This document shows positions 41,905 to 52,173 of a stretch of DNA of 64,000 nucleotides, one piece after another. Below the pieces are notes generated by a model. That model had not been told where the DNA came from. It ran no database searches and worked only from the letters and a program-made list of their open reading frames with translations. Location: contig NZ_JAERQD010000001.1 of assembly GCF_016735695.1 (NCBI RefSeq), positions 336,101 to 400,100 of the forward strand, read 5' to 3'. The stretch is from Microvirga zambiensis WSM3693 (GTDB taxonomy: Bacteria; Pseudomonadota; Alphaproteobacteria; Rhizobiales; Beijerinckiaceae). Within the stretch, counting starts at the first letter, position 1, and each line of letters begins with the position of its first letter. Both the position numbers and the translations under genes were made by a program.

Positions 41905-43638
41905 TCACACGTCCACCGACCCCGTGCGCGGCGTGCCGATGGCGCGTTCCAGCGCCTCGTCCTTGCGGTGCGTCTCCAGCCCCTGGTCGCGGAAACGGTT
42001 GATGATCGGGTAGCGGCGGTCGCGGCCGAAATTCTTGCGGGTGACCTTCACGCCGGGCGCGGCCTGGCGGCGCTTGTATTCGGCGATGTAGAGCAGGCGC
42101 TCCACCTTCTTGACGACCTCCAGATCATAGCCCTTCGCCACGATCTCGGAGACGCGCAGCTCCTCCTCCACGAGTCCGCGCAGGATCTCGTCGAGATCCT
42201 CGTAGGGCGGAAGCGAATCCTGATCCTTCTGCCCCTCGCGCAATTCGGCGGTCGGAGCCTTTATGAGGATGTTTTCGGGGATGACGATGCCGTCCGGCCC
42301 GAGCGCACCCTTCGGCTTCCAGCGATTGCGCAGAGCCGAGATGCGGTAGACCTCCATCTTGTAGAGGTCCTTGATCGGGTTGAAGCCACCGTTCATGTCG
42401 CCGTAGATCGTGGCGTAGCCCACCGACATTTCCGACTTGTTGCCGGTGGTCACCACCATGGCGCCGAACTTGTTGGAGATCGCCATCAGGATGGTGCCGC
42501 GGGCGCGGCTCTGGAGGTTCTCCTCCGTGATGTCGCGCGCACGGCCTTCGAAGAGGGGCGCCAGCGCCGCCTCGAACCCCTCCACGGGCTCGGCGATCGG
42601 CAGGATGTCGTAGCGGACGCCGAGCGCCTCGGCGCATTCCTCGGCATCCTTGAGCGACTCGCCCGAGGTGTAGCGGTAAGGCAGCATCACGCAATGGACC
42701 CGCTCAGGCCCGAGCGCATCCACCGCCATGGCGGCGCAGATGGCGGAATCGATGCCGCCGGAGAGACCGAGCACGACGCCGGGAAAGCGGTTCTTGTTCA
42801 CATAGTCGCGCAGGCCGAGCACGCAGGCGGCGTAATCGGCCTCCTCGCCCTCCTCCACCGTCACAATCGGCGCCTCGCGGCAGGCCCAGCCATCCTCGCC
42901 CTTCACCCAGGTTGTGAGCGCGACGATTTCCTCGTTGGCCGGCAGCTGGCAGGCAAGCGAGCAATCCGCGTTGAGCACGAAGGAGGCGCCGTCGAAGACC
43001 AGCTCGTCCTGGCCGCCGACCTGATTGAGATAGACCAGCGGAAGCCCGCTCTCCGTCACCCGCGCCGCCGCGATGTTGAACCGCTCCTCGGTCTTGCCGC
43101 GCCAATAGGGCGAACCGTTGGGCACGAGCAGCATCTCGGCGCCGGTCTCGGCAAGGCACTCGACAACGTCCCCGGTCCAGATGTCCTCGCAAATCGGCAG
43201 GCCCAAGCGAATGCCGCGGAAGTTCACCGGTCCCGGCAGAGGCCCGGCGGCGAAATTCCGCTTTTCGTCGAAGACCCCGTAATTGGGCAGGTCGACCTTG
43301 AAGCGCACGGAAACCGAACCGCGATCCAGCAGAGCATAGGCGTTGTAGAGTTCGCCCTCCTCGCGCCAGGGCAGGCCGATGAGCACACCGGGTCCGCCAT
43401 CGGCCGTCTCGCGGGCGAGGCGCTCGAGCGCGGCGCGGCAGGAATCCTGGAAGGCCGGCTTCAGCACCAGGTCCTCGGCGGGATAGCCTGCCAGGAACTG
43501 CTCGGCGAACATCACGATGTCTGCGCCGAGCCGGGCTGCTTCCGCACGGGCCTCGCGAGCCTTCTGCTCGTTGCCAGCCACGTCGCCGACGATGGGATTG
43601 AGCTGAGCGAGGGCGATCTTGAGAATGTTCTGAGCCAT
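41905..43638 (-). CDS. nadE: Glutamine-dependent NAD+ synthetase
   Basis: 577 residues. The N-terminal nitrilase-type glutaminase has Glu46, Lys114 and Cys150 (LGLPICEDIW). The C-terminal ATP-pyrophosphatase domain has SGGIDS (293-298) and VVTTGNKSEMSVGYATIYGD. It makes NAD+ from nicotinic acid adenine dinucleotide. No frameshift. Confidence 0.95.
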   Translation of the reverse strand: MAQNILKIALAQLNPIVGDVAGNEQKAREARAEAARLGADIVMFAEQFLAGYPAEDLVLKPAFQDSCRAALERLARETADGGPGVLIGLPWREEGELYNAYALLDRGSVSVRFKVDLPNYGVFDEKRNFAAGPLPGPVNFRGIRLGLPICEDIWTGDVVECLAETGAEMLLVPNGSPYWRGKTEERFNIAAARVTESGLPLVYLNQVGGQDELVFDGASFVLNADCSLACQLPANEEIVALTTWVKGEDGWACREAPIVTVEEGEEADYAACVLGLRDYVNKNRFPGVVLGLSGGIDSAICAAMAVDALGPERVHCVMLPYRYTSGESLKDAEECAEALGVRYDILPIAEPVEGFEAALAPLFEGRARDITEENLQSRARGTILMAISNKFGAMVVTTGNKSEMSVGYATIYGDMNGGFNPIKDLYKMEVYRISALRNRWKPKGALGPDGIVIPENILIKAPTAELREGQKDQDSLPPYEDLDEILRGLVEEELRVSEIVAKGYDLEVVKKVERLLYIAEYKRRQAAPGVKVTRKNFGRDRRYPIINRFRDQGLETHRKDEALERAIGTPRTGSVDV

Positions 43639-43803
43639 GCTCCGGATTTAGCGCGCAGATCCTTGCTCAGCAATGAGGACGGCAACCTTTCCCCGACAGC
43701 CTTTTCCGGATCCGCACGACTGATTTTTTGAAAGCTCAAGCTTTATGGGAACCCGCAACAGTTCAGTTCGTTGTTCCTGCACAAATTACATGGGAGACTG
43801 ACA

Positions 43804-43887
43804 ATGATGAAAGGTGGCCTGCTCTGGCTCATCGGCATCCCGCTGCCGATCATTCTTATCCTCTTCTTCATGGGCTATCTGAGCTGA
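43804..43887 (+). CDS. Tiny membrane protein (27 residues)
   Basis: MMKGGLLWLIGIPLPIILIL, followed by a short FFMGYLS end. GGGAG at 43792-43796 is 7 bases upstream of the ATG and a terminator follows, so it looks expressed. The GLLWLIGIPLPIIL pattern recurs in Hyphomicrobiales as an unnamed small membrane protein, from memory. Confidence 0.75.
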   Translation: MMKGGLLWLIGIPLPIILILFFMGYLS

Positions 43888-43922
43888 CGTTTAATTTCAG
43901 TAGAGTAGCGTATGCGTAAAAC

Positions 43923-43949
43923 AAAAGGGGCGCCGAAAGCGCCCCTTTT
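43923..43949. terminator. Bidirectional terminator
   Basis: AAAAGGGGCGC pairs with GCGCCCCTTTT around a CGAAA loop, with an A-run on one side and a T-run on the other. It sits between the convergent tiny gene and the DAHP synthase gene and would stop transcription both ways. Confidence 0.93.
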
Positions 43950-43968
43950 GCTTAATCTGCCCAGTCGT

Positions 43969-45354
43969 TTACTCCGCCGCGAGGGCGGCCGGTTGTTCCC
44001 TTGACTGGCGCTCGCGCTTGATCAGTTCCGAGGTCAGGAAGGCGATTTCCAGCGCCTGCTCGGCATTGAGGCGCGGATCGCAATAGGTGTGGTAGCGGTC
44101 GCGCAGATCTGCATCGGTGAGCGCGCGGGCGCCGCCGGTGCATTCCGTTACGTTCTTGCCGGTCATTTCCAGGTGAATGCCGCCCGCATGGGTGCCCTCG
44201 GCCTGATGGATGGCGAAGAAGTCCTGCACCTCGCCCATGACCCGCTCGAACGGCCGCGTCTTGTAGCCCGAGGCCGCCTTGATGGTATTGCCGTGCATCG
44301 GGTCGCAGGACCACACCACCGTGCGCCCTTCCTTCTGCACCGCCCGGATGAGCCCCGGCAGGTGATCGCCCACCTTGTCGGCGCCGAAGCGGCAGATCAG
44401 GGTGAGGCGGCCGGCCTCGTCCTCGGGGTTAAGCGCATCGATGAGCTTGAGCAGCCCATCCGGCGAGAGCGACGGGCCGCATTTGAGGCCGATCGGGTTC
44501 TTGATGCCGCGCATGTATTCCACATGGGCGTGGTCGACCTGGCGGGTGCGGTCGCCGATCCAGAGCATGTGGCCGGAGGTGGCATACCAGTCGCCGGTCG
44601 TGGAATCGACCCGGGTCATGGCCTCCTCGTAGCCGAGCAGCAGAGCCTCGTGGCTGGTGTAGAAATCGGTCGAGCGCATCTCGGGATGCGTCTCGGGATC
44701 GATGCCGATGGCCCGCATGAAGTTCAGGCTCTCGGTGATGCGCTCGGCAAGCTCGCTGTAGCGCGAGGATTGCGGCGAATCCTTCACGAAGCCCAGCATC
44801 CAGCGATGGGCATTCTCGAGATTGGCGTAGCCGCCGGTCGCGAAGGCGCGGATCAGGTTCAGCGTCGCCGCCGACTGGCGATAGGCCATGAGCTGGCGGC
44901 GCGGATCCGGCGTGCGGGCTTCCGGCGTGAAGGCGATGTCGCTGATGATGTCGCCTCGGTAGCTCGGCAGTTCGACACCGTCGATGGTCTCGGTCGGGGC
45001 CGAGCGCGGCTTGGCGAACTGACCGGCGGCGCGGCCGACCTTCACCACCGGCGAGCCGCCGGCATAGGTAAGCACCACGGCCATCTGCAGGAACAGGCGG
45101 AAGAAATCGCGGATGTTGTCGGCCGAATGCTCGGCGAAGCTCTCGGCGCAGTCGCCGCCCTGAAGCAGGAAGGCCTCGCCCTTGGCGACTTTCGCCAAGG
45201 TCCGCTTCAGCTTGCGGGCCTCGCCCGCAAACACGAGCGGGGGAAAGCCGGCGAGCTGCTGCTCGACGCTCTCAAGCGCCTCAAGGTCCGGAAAGGCCGG
45301 AACCTGCTGGATCGGCTTGTTTCTCCAGCTATCGGGCGTCCACCGCTCGCTCAT
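43969..45354 (-). CDS. Class II DAHP synthase
   Basis: 461 residues. [19 protein letters not shown] (N-terminus), [34 protein letters not shown] and [20 protein letters not shown] are the class II (plant/Pseudomonas-like) DAHP synthase signatures. It makes 3-deoxy-D-arabino-heptulosonate 7-phosphate, the first step of the shikimate pathway. Upstream is 188 bases with no gene. Confidence 0.95.
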   Translation of the reverse strand: MSERWTPDSWRNKPIQQVPAFPDLEALESVEQQLAGFPPLVFAGEARKLKRTLAKVAKGEAFLLQGGDCAESFAEHSADNIRDFFRLFLQMAVVLTYAGGSPVVKVGRAAGQFAKPRSAPTETIDGVELPSYRGDIISDIAFTPEARTPDPRRQLMAYRQSAATLNLIRAFATGGYANLENAHRWMLGFVKDSPQSSRYSELAERITESLNFMRAIGIDPETHPEMRSTDFYTSHEALLLGYEEAMTRVDSTTGDWYATSGHMLWIGDRTRQVDHAHVEYMRGIKNPIGLKCGPSLSPDGLLKLIDALNPEDEAGRLTLICRFGADKVGDHLPGLIRAVQKEGRTVVWSCDPMHGNTIKAASGYKTRPFERVMGEVQDFFAIHQAEGTHAGGIHLEMTGKNVTECTGGARALTDADLRDRYHTYCDPRLNAEQALEIAFLTSELIKRERQSREQPAALAAE

Positions 45355-45542
45355 GACACTAACCCCCGTGTCCTTTCGTCAATGCTCATCATGCACCGCA
45401 ACAAGCGGCATGAACGGGCACCTATACACGACATATTCAAAAAGGCGAGTGCCGAAAGGCCGCGACTTGGCCTCCCATGGCTCACCGGAGTTTTCAACAC
45501 TTCACATGCAAAACCAGAGGATGTGTTGAACCCCCTGACCGA

Positions 45543-46928
45543 TCACCCCACAGCCACCGGCTTCTTGACGATCACCGGCGTGCGCATGGTCACCAGCTCT
45601 TCAGCTGCCGTTGGGTGAACGGCGACGGTGCGGTCGAAGTCGGCCTTGGTGGCGCCCATGGTCACGGCGATGCCGGCGAGCTGGATCATCTCGCCCGCGT
45701 CATGGCCCATGACGTGCACACCCCGCACCTTGTCGGTGGCCTTCTCGACGATGAGCTTCATGAAGACCCGGTCTTTGCCGCCGGAGAGCGTGCCCTTCAT
45801 GGGCCGGAAGGCGGTCTTGTAGACGTCGATCTCGCCATAGATCGCGCGCGCCGCATCCTCGCCGCAGCCGATGACGCCGATCTCCGGGGTCGAGAAGACG
45901 GCGGTGGGGATCAGATCATGCTCGACCATGGTCGGCTTGCCGCCGAAGACCGTGTCCGCGAAGGCATGGCCCTCGCGGATGGCGATGGGAGTCAGGTTGG
46001 CCCGGTTGGTGACGTCGCCCACGGCGTAGATCGACGGGGTGAGGGTCTGGGAATAGCCGTCGACCGGGATGGCGCCGACCTCGTCGACGGTGATGCCCGC
46101 GTTCTCCAGCCCGAGCCCCTTGGTGTTGGGGCGACGGCCTGTGGCGACGAGAACCTGGTCGACCGTGAGGATGGAACCGTCCGACAGGGTCGCGGCGATG
46201 CCCTCGGCCGTCTTTTCTAGGCTCGTGAGAGTTTTTCCGAGGGCAAGCCCGATGCCGCGCTGAGCATAGGCCTCGCCGAGCGCATCGCGCACATCCTCGT
46301 CGAAGCCGCGCAGGAGCTTCTCACCCCGGTGCAGGAGCGTGACCTCGCTGCCGAGGCCGGCAAATACGCCGGCGAATTCGACCGCAATGTAGCCGCCGCC
46401 GACCACCAGGATGCGCTTCGGCAGGCTTTCCAAATGGAAGACTTCGTTCGAGGTGATGCCGAGGTCGCCGCCGGGAATGACAGGCTCCAGGACCGGATGG
46501 GCTCCGACCGCCACCAGGATATAGCGAGCTCGGATGCGGGCGCCGGACTTCAGAAGATGGACCGTATGCGCGTCCTCGATCACGGCGCGGCTGTCGACGA
46601 TCTCGACGCCGGCCTTGTCGAGATTGGTGCGATAGATACCCTCCAGCCTGTCGATCTCCTTGTCCTTGTTGCGGATCAGGGTCGCCCAGTCGAAGCGGGC
46701 CTCGCCAAGGCTCCAGCCGAAGCCCTCCGCATCGTGGAAATCGTCGGCGAAGCGGCTGGCATAGACCAGCAGCTTCTTCGGCACGCAGCCGCGGATCACG
46801 CAGGTGCCGCCGACGCGATACTCCTCCGCCAGCATGACCTTCGCGCCGTATCCGGCCGCGATCCGCGCCGCACGCACGCCGCCGGAGCCGCCTCCGATCA
46901 CGAAGAGGTCAACATCGAATGACGACAT
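45543..46928 (-). CDS. gor: Glutathione reductase
   Basis: 461 residues from ATG 46928, with GGAG upstream. FAD-binding VIGGGSGGVRAARIAAGYGA, redox-active pair C43/C48 in GGTCVIRGCVPKK, NAD(P)-binding VVGGGYIAVEFAGVFAGLGS, and the C-terminal AVHPTAAEELVTMRTP interface segment. It keeps glutathione reduced. The 229 bases between it and tctC hold no gene. Confidence 0.93.
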   Translation of the reverse strand: MSSFDVDLFVIGGGSGGVRAARIAAGYGAKVMLAEEYRVGGTCVIRGCVPKKLLVYASRFADDFHDAEGFGWSLGEARFDWATLIRNKDKEIDRLEGIYRTNLDKAGVEIVDSRAVIEDAHTVHLLKSGARIRARYILVAVGAHPVLEPVIPGGDLGITSNEVFHLESLPKRILVVGGGYIAVEFAGVFAGLGSEVTLLHRGEKLLRGFDEDVRDALGEAYAQRGIGLALGKTLTSLEKTAEGIAATLSDGSILTVDQVLVATGRRPNTKGLGLENAGITVDEVGAIPVDGYSQTLTPSIYAVGDVTNRANLTPIAIREGHAFADTVFGGKPTMVEHDLIPTAVFSTPEIGVIGCGEDAARAIYGEIDVYKTAFRPMKGTLSGGKDRVFMKLIVEKATDKVRGVHVMGHDAGEMIQLAGIAVTMGATKADFDRTVAVHPTAAEELVTMRTPVIVKKPVAVG

Positions 46929-47157
46929 GGTGCGGTCTCCGCTCAATTCTTGTCTCAGAACCATTCATATAAGAACGGTTTCGGGCGAAGTCGCCCGCCA
47001 GCTCTGCTTCCGGGACATGGCTGCTCGCCGAAAGGAGAAGCTCTTACGCTAAGGTTCAACGGCGATAAAGGTGCAAGGCGCTTGCCGCTCCTCCGTTCCC
47101 TCATTAGGGTCTGCCCCGGACGCGCTGACCCACTTTCAGCGCCAACGGAGGAAACTA

Positions 47158-48129
47158 ATGAGCCAGTTCCGCAAAGGTCTTTGGCGCAGCGCGATTGCTG
47201 CGGCGGCCGTGGCAGGATTCGTGACATCGGCCGCAGCTCAGATGGAGCTCAAGATCATGGCTCCGGCAGCGCCCGGCGGCGGCTGGGACCAGACTGCCCG
47301 CTCGATGCAGCAGGCCCTCACCCAGTCCGGTACCGCCAAGAGCGTGCAGGTCACGAACGTCCCGGGCGCCGGCGGCTCCATCGGCATCGCCCAGCTCGTC
47401 AACAATTCCAAGGGCGACGGCAACCAGCTCATGGTCATGGGCTACGTGATGGTGGGCGCTCTGCTGACCAACAATTCGCCCGTCACCCTCGCTCAGACCA
47501 CGCCGATCGCCCGCCTGACGACGGAATACGAGGCGATCGTGGTTCCGGCCAACTCGCCGATCAAGGACGCCAAGGATCTCGCCGCGGCCATCAAGGCCGA
47601 TCCGGCCAAGGTGACCTGGGCCGGCGGCTCGGCCGGCGGCGTCGACCACATCGCCGCGGCGCTCTTCGCCAAGGCGGCGGGTGCCGATCCGACCAAGATC
47701 AACTACATCCCCTTCTCCGGCGGCGGCGAAGCCCTCGCGGCCATCCTCGGCGGCAAGGTGACGGCCGGCATCTCCGGCTACGGTGAGTTCGAGAGCCAGG
47801 TGAAGGCGGGCAAGCTGCGCCTGATCGGCCTGACCTCGGCCAAGAAGACGGCGAATGTGGACGTTCCGTCCATCAAGGAGCAGGGCATCGACCTCGAGAT
47901 CGCCAACTGGCGTGCGGTCGTCGCCCCTCCCGGCATCTCCGCCGACCAGAAGAAGGCTCTGACCGAGGTCGTCGACAAGCTGGCGAAGTCGAAGGAGTGG
48001 CAGGAGATCCTGAAGGCCAAGGGCTGGGAGGACGCCTACATCTCGGGCGACGCCTTCGCCAAGATTCTTGCGGATGAGCAGACGCGCACGAAAGAAGTGC
48101 TCACTGCGGTGGGACTGGTGAAGTCCTAA
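47158..48129 (+). CDS. tctC: Tripartite tricarboxylate transporter binding protein
   Basis: 323 residues from ATG 47158 with GGAGG upstream. A signal peptide ends near ASAAAQ. The mature part has LKIMAPAAPGGGWDQTARSM, typical of the TctC/Bug family. It binds a carboxylate in the periplasm and delivers it to TctA/TctB, encoded next. A strong terminator separates it from tctB, so it should be made in excess. Confidence 0.92.
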   Translation: MSQFRKGLWRSAIAAAAVAGFVTSAAAQMELKIMAPAAPGGGWDQTARSMQQALTQSGTAKSVQVTNVPGAGGSIGIAQLVNNSKGDGNQLMVMGYVMVGALLTNNSPVTLAQTTPIARLTTEYEAIVVPANSPIKDAKDLAAAIKADPAKVTWAGGSAGGVDHIAAALFAKAAGADPTKINYIPFSGGGEALAAILGGKVTAGISGYGEFESQVKAGKLRLIGLTSAKKTANVDVPSIKEQGIDLEIANWRAVVAPPGISADQKKALTEVVDKLAKSKEWQEILKAKGWEDAYISGDAFAKILADEQTRTKEVLTAVGLVKS

Positions 48130-48150
48130 ATTTCACGATAAAGCCGGTTG

Positions 48151-48187
48151 GAAGCGCCGCGTTCTCGGAGCGCGGCGCTTCTTTTTT
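48151..48187 (+). terminator. Terminator inside the tct operon
   Basis: GAAGCGCCGCG pairs perfectly with CGCGGCGCTTC around a TTCTCGGAG loop, followed by TTTTTT. It is located 21 bases after tctC and just before the tctB ATG. Confidence 0.92.
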
Positions 48188-48197
48188 GGGATATTCC

Positions 48198-48671
48198 ATG
48201 AGCACATCTCCTCGACGGCGCGTCGACGTGGCGGGTCTCGCCATCGCCCTCATTCTTCTCGTCCTGGCCGGCATCGTCTGGTGGGACATGACCAAGCTCC
48301 AGATTTTATCTCCCTATGATCTCGGCCCCAAGGTCATGCCCATCGTGGTCTCGGGCGGCCTGGTGCTGCTCGCCATCGGCAACGCCATCGGCGCCCTGCG
48401 CGGCGACCTGCCGGCCCGCGACAGCCTCGACTGGACCCCGATCGTCCTGATCCTCGGCGGCCTCGCGGCCCTGATCATCCTGATCGCCGTCGGCGGCGGC
48501 TTCATGATCGGCACCGCCCTGCTGTTCGCGACCACCTCCACCGCGTTCGGACGCCGGGCCTTCGTGACCGATTTCATCATCGGCGCGGTGATCGCCGTCT
48601 TCGTCTATGTGCTTTTCGCCAAGCTCCTGACCCTGTCGCTTCCGGCAGGTCCGCTCGAGCGGCTTTTCTGA
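48198..48671 (+). CDS. tctB: Tripartite tricarboxylate transporter small subunit
   Basis: 157 residues with four hydrophobic helices, including [20 protein letters not shown] and [20 protein letters not shown]. This is the TctB pattern and position. ATG 48198 is preferred to a TTG at 48186, which overlaps the terminator region. Confidence 0.88.
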   Translation: MSTSPRRRVDVAGLAIALILLVLAGIVWWDMTKLQILSPYDLGPKVMPIVVSGGLVLLAIGNAIGALRGDLPARDSLDWTPIVLILGGLAALIILIAVGGGFMIGTALLFATTSTAFGRRAFVTDFIIGAVIAVFVYVLFAKLLTLSLPAGPLERLF

Positions 48672-48680
48672 GGCCTCGCC

Positions 48681-50180
48681 ATGGAAGCCTTCGTCTCTCT
48701 CGCCAACGGCCTGTCCGTCGCGATCCAGCCGATGAACCTGCTCTTCGCCCTCATCGGCGTCCTGCTCGGCACCGCCGTCGGCGTGCTGCCCGGCATCGGC
48801 CCGGCGCTCACCGTGGCGCTGCTTTTGCCGATCACCTTCAAGCTCGATCCGGCGGGCTCGATCATCATGTTCGCCGGCATCTATTACGGCGGCATGTATG
48901 GCGGCTCGACCACTGCGATCCTGATTAATACCCCCGGAGAAAGCGCCTCGATGGCCACGGCCCTCGAAGGCAACAAGATGGCCAAGGCCGGCCGCGGCGG
49001 CCCCGCGCTCGCCACCGCCGCCATCGGCTCCTTCGTCGCCGGCACCATCGCGACGCTCGGCCTGACCTTCCTCGCTCCCTATCTGGTCGACATCGCCGTC
49101 AGCTTCGGGCCGGAAGATTATTTCGCGCTCATGTGCGTGGCCTTCGTCACCGTCTCGGCCACCTTCGGCGATTCACCGGTGCGCGGCCTCACCAGCCTGG
49201 CCATCGGCCTGCTGCTCGGCCTGATCGGCATCGACATCCTTTCCGGCCAGTCGCGCCTGAGCTTCGGCGTGCCGGAACTCTACGACAACATCGAGGTGAC
49301 GACGCTCGCCGTCGGTCTCTTCGCGGTCGGCGAAGCGCTCTACGTCGCCTCGCGCCGGCACGTGCACGAGGAGAAGCTCGAAGCGGTCCGGGGCTCGCTC
49401 TGGATGACCAAGGAGGATTGGAAGCGTTCCTGGAAGCCCTGGCTGCGCGGAACCGCCTTCGGCTTCCCCATCGGCGCGCTTCCCGCCGGCGGCGCGGAAA
49501 TCCCGACCTTCCTGTCCTATTCCACCGAGAAGCGGCTGACGAAGTATCCCGATGAATTCGGCAAGGGTGCCATCGAAGGCGTCGCCGGTCCGGAAGCCGC
49601 CAACAACGCGGCTGCGGCCGGCACGCTCGTGCCGCTGCTGACTCTCGGCCTGCCGACCTCGGCGACGGCGGCGATGATGCTGGCCGGCTTCCAGCAATAC
49701 GGCCTCAATCCCGGCCCGCTGCTCTTCGCCGACCAGCCGAATCTCGTCTGGGGCCTGATCGCCAGCCTGTTCATCGCCAATGCCATGCTGCTGGTGCTGA
49801 ACCTGCCGCTGGTCGGCCTGTGGGTGAAGCTGCTCGCGATCCCGCAGCCCTGGCTCTATGCCGGCATTCTGGTCTTCGCCACCATGGGCACGATCGCGGC
49901 AAACCCGTCGCCGGTCGAGCTGATCATGCTCACGATCTTCGGCGTGCTCGGCTTCCTGATGCGTCGCTTCGACTTCCCGATCGCACCGGTCGTGGTCGGC
50001 CTGATCCTCGGCCCGATCGCGGAAAGCCAGCTGCGGCGGGCCCTCTCGATCAGCCTCGGCGACCCGATGGTGCTGATGCAGAGCCCGATCTCGGCGACGC
50101 TCCTCGTCATCGCCGCGATCGCTCTCATCCTGCCCTTCTTCCTGAAGGGATTGAGCCGCTTCAAGGCGGTCGAGGATTAA
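48681..50180 (+). CDS. tctA: Tripartite tricarboxylate transporter large subunit
   Basis: 499 residues, about 11-12 membrane helices. [60 protein letters not shown] and [20 protein letters not shown] are TctA hallmarks. It forms the transport channel driven by the ion gradient. It begins 10 bases after tctB. Confidence 0.93.
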   Translation: MEAFVSLANGLSVAIQPMNLLFALIGVLLGTAVGVLPGIGPALTVALLLPITFKLDPAGSIIMFAGIYYGGMYGGSTTAILINTPGESASMATALEGNKMAKAGRGGPALATAAIGSFVAGTIATLGLTFLAPYLVDIAVSFGPEDYFALMCVAFVTVSATFGDSPVRGLTSLAIGLLLGLIGIDILSGQSRLSFGVPELYDNIEVTTLAVGLFAVGEALYVASRRHVHEEKLEAVRGSLWMTKEDWKRSWKPWLRGTAFGFPIGALPAGGAEIPTFLSYSTEKRLTKYPDEFGKGAIEGVAGPEAANNAAAAGTLVPLLTLGLPTSATAAMMLAGFQQYGLNPGPLLFADQPNLVWGLIASLFIANAMLLVLNLPLVGLWVKLLAIPQPWLYAGILVFATMGTIAANPSPVELIMLTIFGVLGFLMRRFDFPIAPVVVGLILGPIAESQLRRALSISLGDPMVLMQSPISATLLVIAAIALILPFFLKGLSRFKAVED

Positions 50181-50196
50181 AACGAACAGCACTTCC

Positions 50197-50291
50197 CACG
50201 TCATGGCCGGCCTTGGGCCGGCCATCTCGATACGGTGAAGCGCCACGCCTTTCGGGTCGGGATCACCGGCACGAGGCCGGTGATGACGTGG
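50197..50291. repeat. Palindromic intergenic repeat family 2, copy 2
   Basis: CACGTCATGGCCGGCC start, GTGAAGCGCCACGCCTTTC middle and ATCACCGGCACGAGGCCGGTGATGACGTGG end. Between tctA and the convergent DUF2853 gene. Confidence 0.8.
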
Positions 50292-50301
50292 CAGGTGAGC
50301 T

Positions 50302-50625
50302 CTACGCCGAGAAGGCCGACAGTTTCCCATACTGGTCGGCGAGCAGGTAATAGACCGTCACCCGGTTCTTGCTGCGGTCGCCCTTCAGCTTTTCTCCGAC
50401 GGCCGTAATGGCCTTGTCCAATTCGGAATCGGGCGCCGTCAGCCCGAGCTTCTTCTTCAGGAAGTTGTCGCGCACCCGCGTCACTTCATCCTTGTCCGAG
50501 AACGAGACCAGGGCGGAATCGCGATTCTGCAGTGCAATGCCGAGATACCGCACGAGTCCGGCAATCGCCTTGTCATCGGCATTCGGGGCATATTTCTTGA
50601 CGTCGACAGCCCAATCTTCAGCCAT
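50302..50625 (-). CDS. DUF2853 protein
   Basis: 107 residues: WAVDVKKYAPNADDKAIAGL, DKDEVTRVRDNFLKKKLGL and NRVTVYYLLADQYGKLSAF fit DUF2853, a small helical family of unknown function. AAGGAG lies 6 bases upstream of the ATG. Confidence 0.88.
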   Translation of the reverse strand: MAEDWAVDVKKYAPNADDKAIAGLVRYLGIALQNRDSALVSFSDKDEVTRVRDNFLKKKLGLTAPDSELDKAITAVGEKLKGDRSKNRVTVYYLLADQYGKLSAFSA

Positions 50626-50775
50626 GCTCCACTCCTTCGTGGCCCCTGCATCGACGAGCAGGGTCGGAAGGCTTCCTCTGTCGGGCCGGGCACGAGGGCC
50701 CGACCATGGCGATGAGAAGCCCTGCCGAGAAAGGGTAGCGCCGAGCTTGGCAGCGGCAAGGACGGCATCCGCAAA

Positions 50776-50801
50776 AGAAAAAGCCCGGCGAGCCGGGCTT
50801 T
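50776..50801 (-). terminator. Terminator of the rpiA-DUF2059 unit
   Basis: On the minus strand AAAGCCCGGC pairs with GCCGGGCTTT around a 2-base CG centre and is followed by TTCTTTTGC. Lies 22 bases beyond the DUF2059 stop. Confidence 0.88.
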
Positions 50802-50822
50802 CTGTATCGAAGCTGAGGATTG

Positions 50823-51320
50823 TCAGTTCAGCTGATGGCCACGCTTGCCCATTTCCTCGCGGGCGCGGGTCATGATGAACTCGGCCGTCTGCTGGGTCCA
50901 GGTGGCGAGGTCGCGCACGATGTCGTCGAGCACGCCCGGCTGGACCTGTACGTATTTCACGCCGGCCGGAGACTTGTAGAAGGTCGAGATGTCCTTCAGC
51001 TCGGCTTCGGTCAGGCGGGCGGCGAAAGCCCTGGCCGCATTGTCGATCATCTTCTGCTTCTGCTGCTCGAGCTCCGGCCGGATGGTGGCGACGACCTGCT
51101 GCAGATCCTGCCGGATCTCGGGACGGGTCACGTTCATCTGCTGCAGCTGCTCGAGGAAAGGCTCGGACATGGAGTCGAAGGAACGGGTCATGCCGGAGCT
51201 GATGGCGACCTCGCGGGCGAGTGCGAGATGGCTCGCGCTCGGCTGGGTCTGGGCGAAGGCGGGGCTGGCGAGCATGAACAGCGCGACCGAGGTCGCAGCC
51301 AGGCGGGTGATGAGGTTCAT
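50823..51320 (-). CDS. Secreted DUF2059 protein
   Basis: 165 residues from ATG 51320 (GGAG 8 bases upstream). A signal peptide (NLITRLAATSVALFMLASPA, cut near AFAQ) and the DUF2059 core LTEAELKDISTFYKSPAGVK. Function unknown. It is 30 bases after rpiA and shares its transcript and terminator. Confidence 0.88.
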   Translation of the reverse strand: MNLITRLAATSVALFMLASPAFAQTQPSASHLALAREVAISSGMTRSFDSMSEPFLEQLQQMNVTRPEIRQDLQQVVATIRPELEQQKQKMIDNAARAFAARLTEAELKDISTFYKSPAGVKYVQVQPGVLDDIVRDLATWTQQTAEFIMTRAREEMGKRGHQLN

Positions 51321-51350
51321 AGAAGTGGCTCCAATCGTCATAGCTTAGGG

Positions 51351-52046
51351 TCAGAGCTGACCGAGTTCGACGAGCCCGTCAGCCGTGGCGAGGATCGCGC
51401 CGGTGGCAAGGCCCAGGAAAAGACCGTGCTCGACGACGCCGGGAATGTTGTTCAGCGTCGAAGCGAGCACGTTCGGCTTGTCGATGCGCTCGAGATGCGC
51501 ATCGAGGATGAAATGGCCGCCGTCGGTGACGTAAGGAGCGCCGTCGGGGGCATGGCGCAGGCGCAGCTCGCCGGTCATCCCGAGGCTGTCCAGGAGCCTG
51601 ACGATGGCCCGCTCGGTGGCGGTGAGGCCGAAGGGCACCACCTCGATGGGGAGCGGAAAGCGGCCGAGCTTCGTCACATGCTTCGAGGCGTCGGCGATGA
51701 CGATCATCCGCTGGCTGGCGGAAGCGACGATCTTCTCCCGCAGGAGCGCGCCGCCGCCGCCCTTGATCAGGCGCAGATCGTCGTCGAGCTCGTCGGCGCC
51801 GTCGACCGTCAGGTCGAGGTCGGGCGTCTCGTCGAGGGTGGACAAGGGAATCCCCTCGCGCTGCGCCTGGTCACGGGTCGCCTCGGAGGTGGGAACGCCC
51901 ACCACCTTGAGACCGCCCCGGACCCGCTCGCCGATGGCGGCGACGAAATGCGCCGCCGTGGAGCCGGTGCCGAGACCAAGCCTCATGCCGTCGGTGACGA
52001 GCTCGGCAGCCCTCTCGGCCGCAGCGCGCTTGAGATTGTCGCTCAC
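51351..52046 (-). CDS. rpiA: Ribose-5-phosphate isomerase A
   Basis: 231 residues. [40 protein letters not shown] and [13 protein letters not shown] are the RpiA signatures, with the catalytic Asp/Lys in DGADE and [10 protein letters not shown]. Pentose phosphate pathway. The DUF2059 gene follows. Confidence 0.95.
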   Translation of the reverse strand: MSDNLKRAAAERAAELVTDGMRLGLGTGSTAAHFVAAIGERVRGGLKVVGVPTSEATRDQAQREGIPLSTLDETPDLDLTVDGADELDDDLRLIKGGGGALLREKIVASASQRMIVIADASKHVTKLGRFPLPIEVVPFGLTATERAIVRLLDSLGMTGELRLRHAPDGAPYVTDGGHFILDAHLERIDKPNVLASTLNNIPGVVEHGLFLGLATGAILATADGLVELGQL

Positions 52047-52173
52047 TGAAATCCTCTAAGAATGCGTCCGCCCTGGCCCGCCCGGAGGCTTTTTCTCGCC
52101 TCTAGCATGCCAGGGCGGTTTGAAGAAAGAACGTTTCATGCCCCATGGGTGCAGGAAATTGCCGCTCCGATGG

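Noticed and set aside
41767..43731. 654-codon plus-strand frame
   Set aside because: Antisense of nadE and of a REP-like repeat; no family features.
44089..45618. 509-codon plus-strand frame
   Set aside because: Antisense of the class II DAHP synthase gene.
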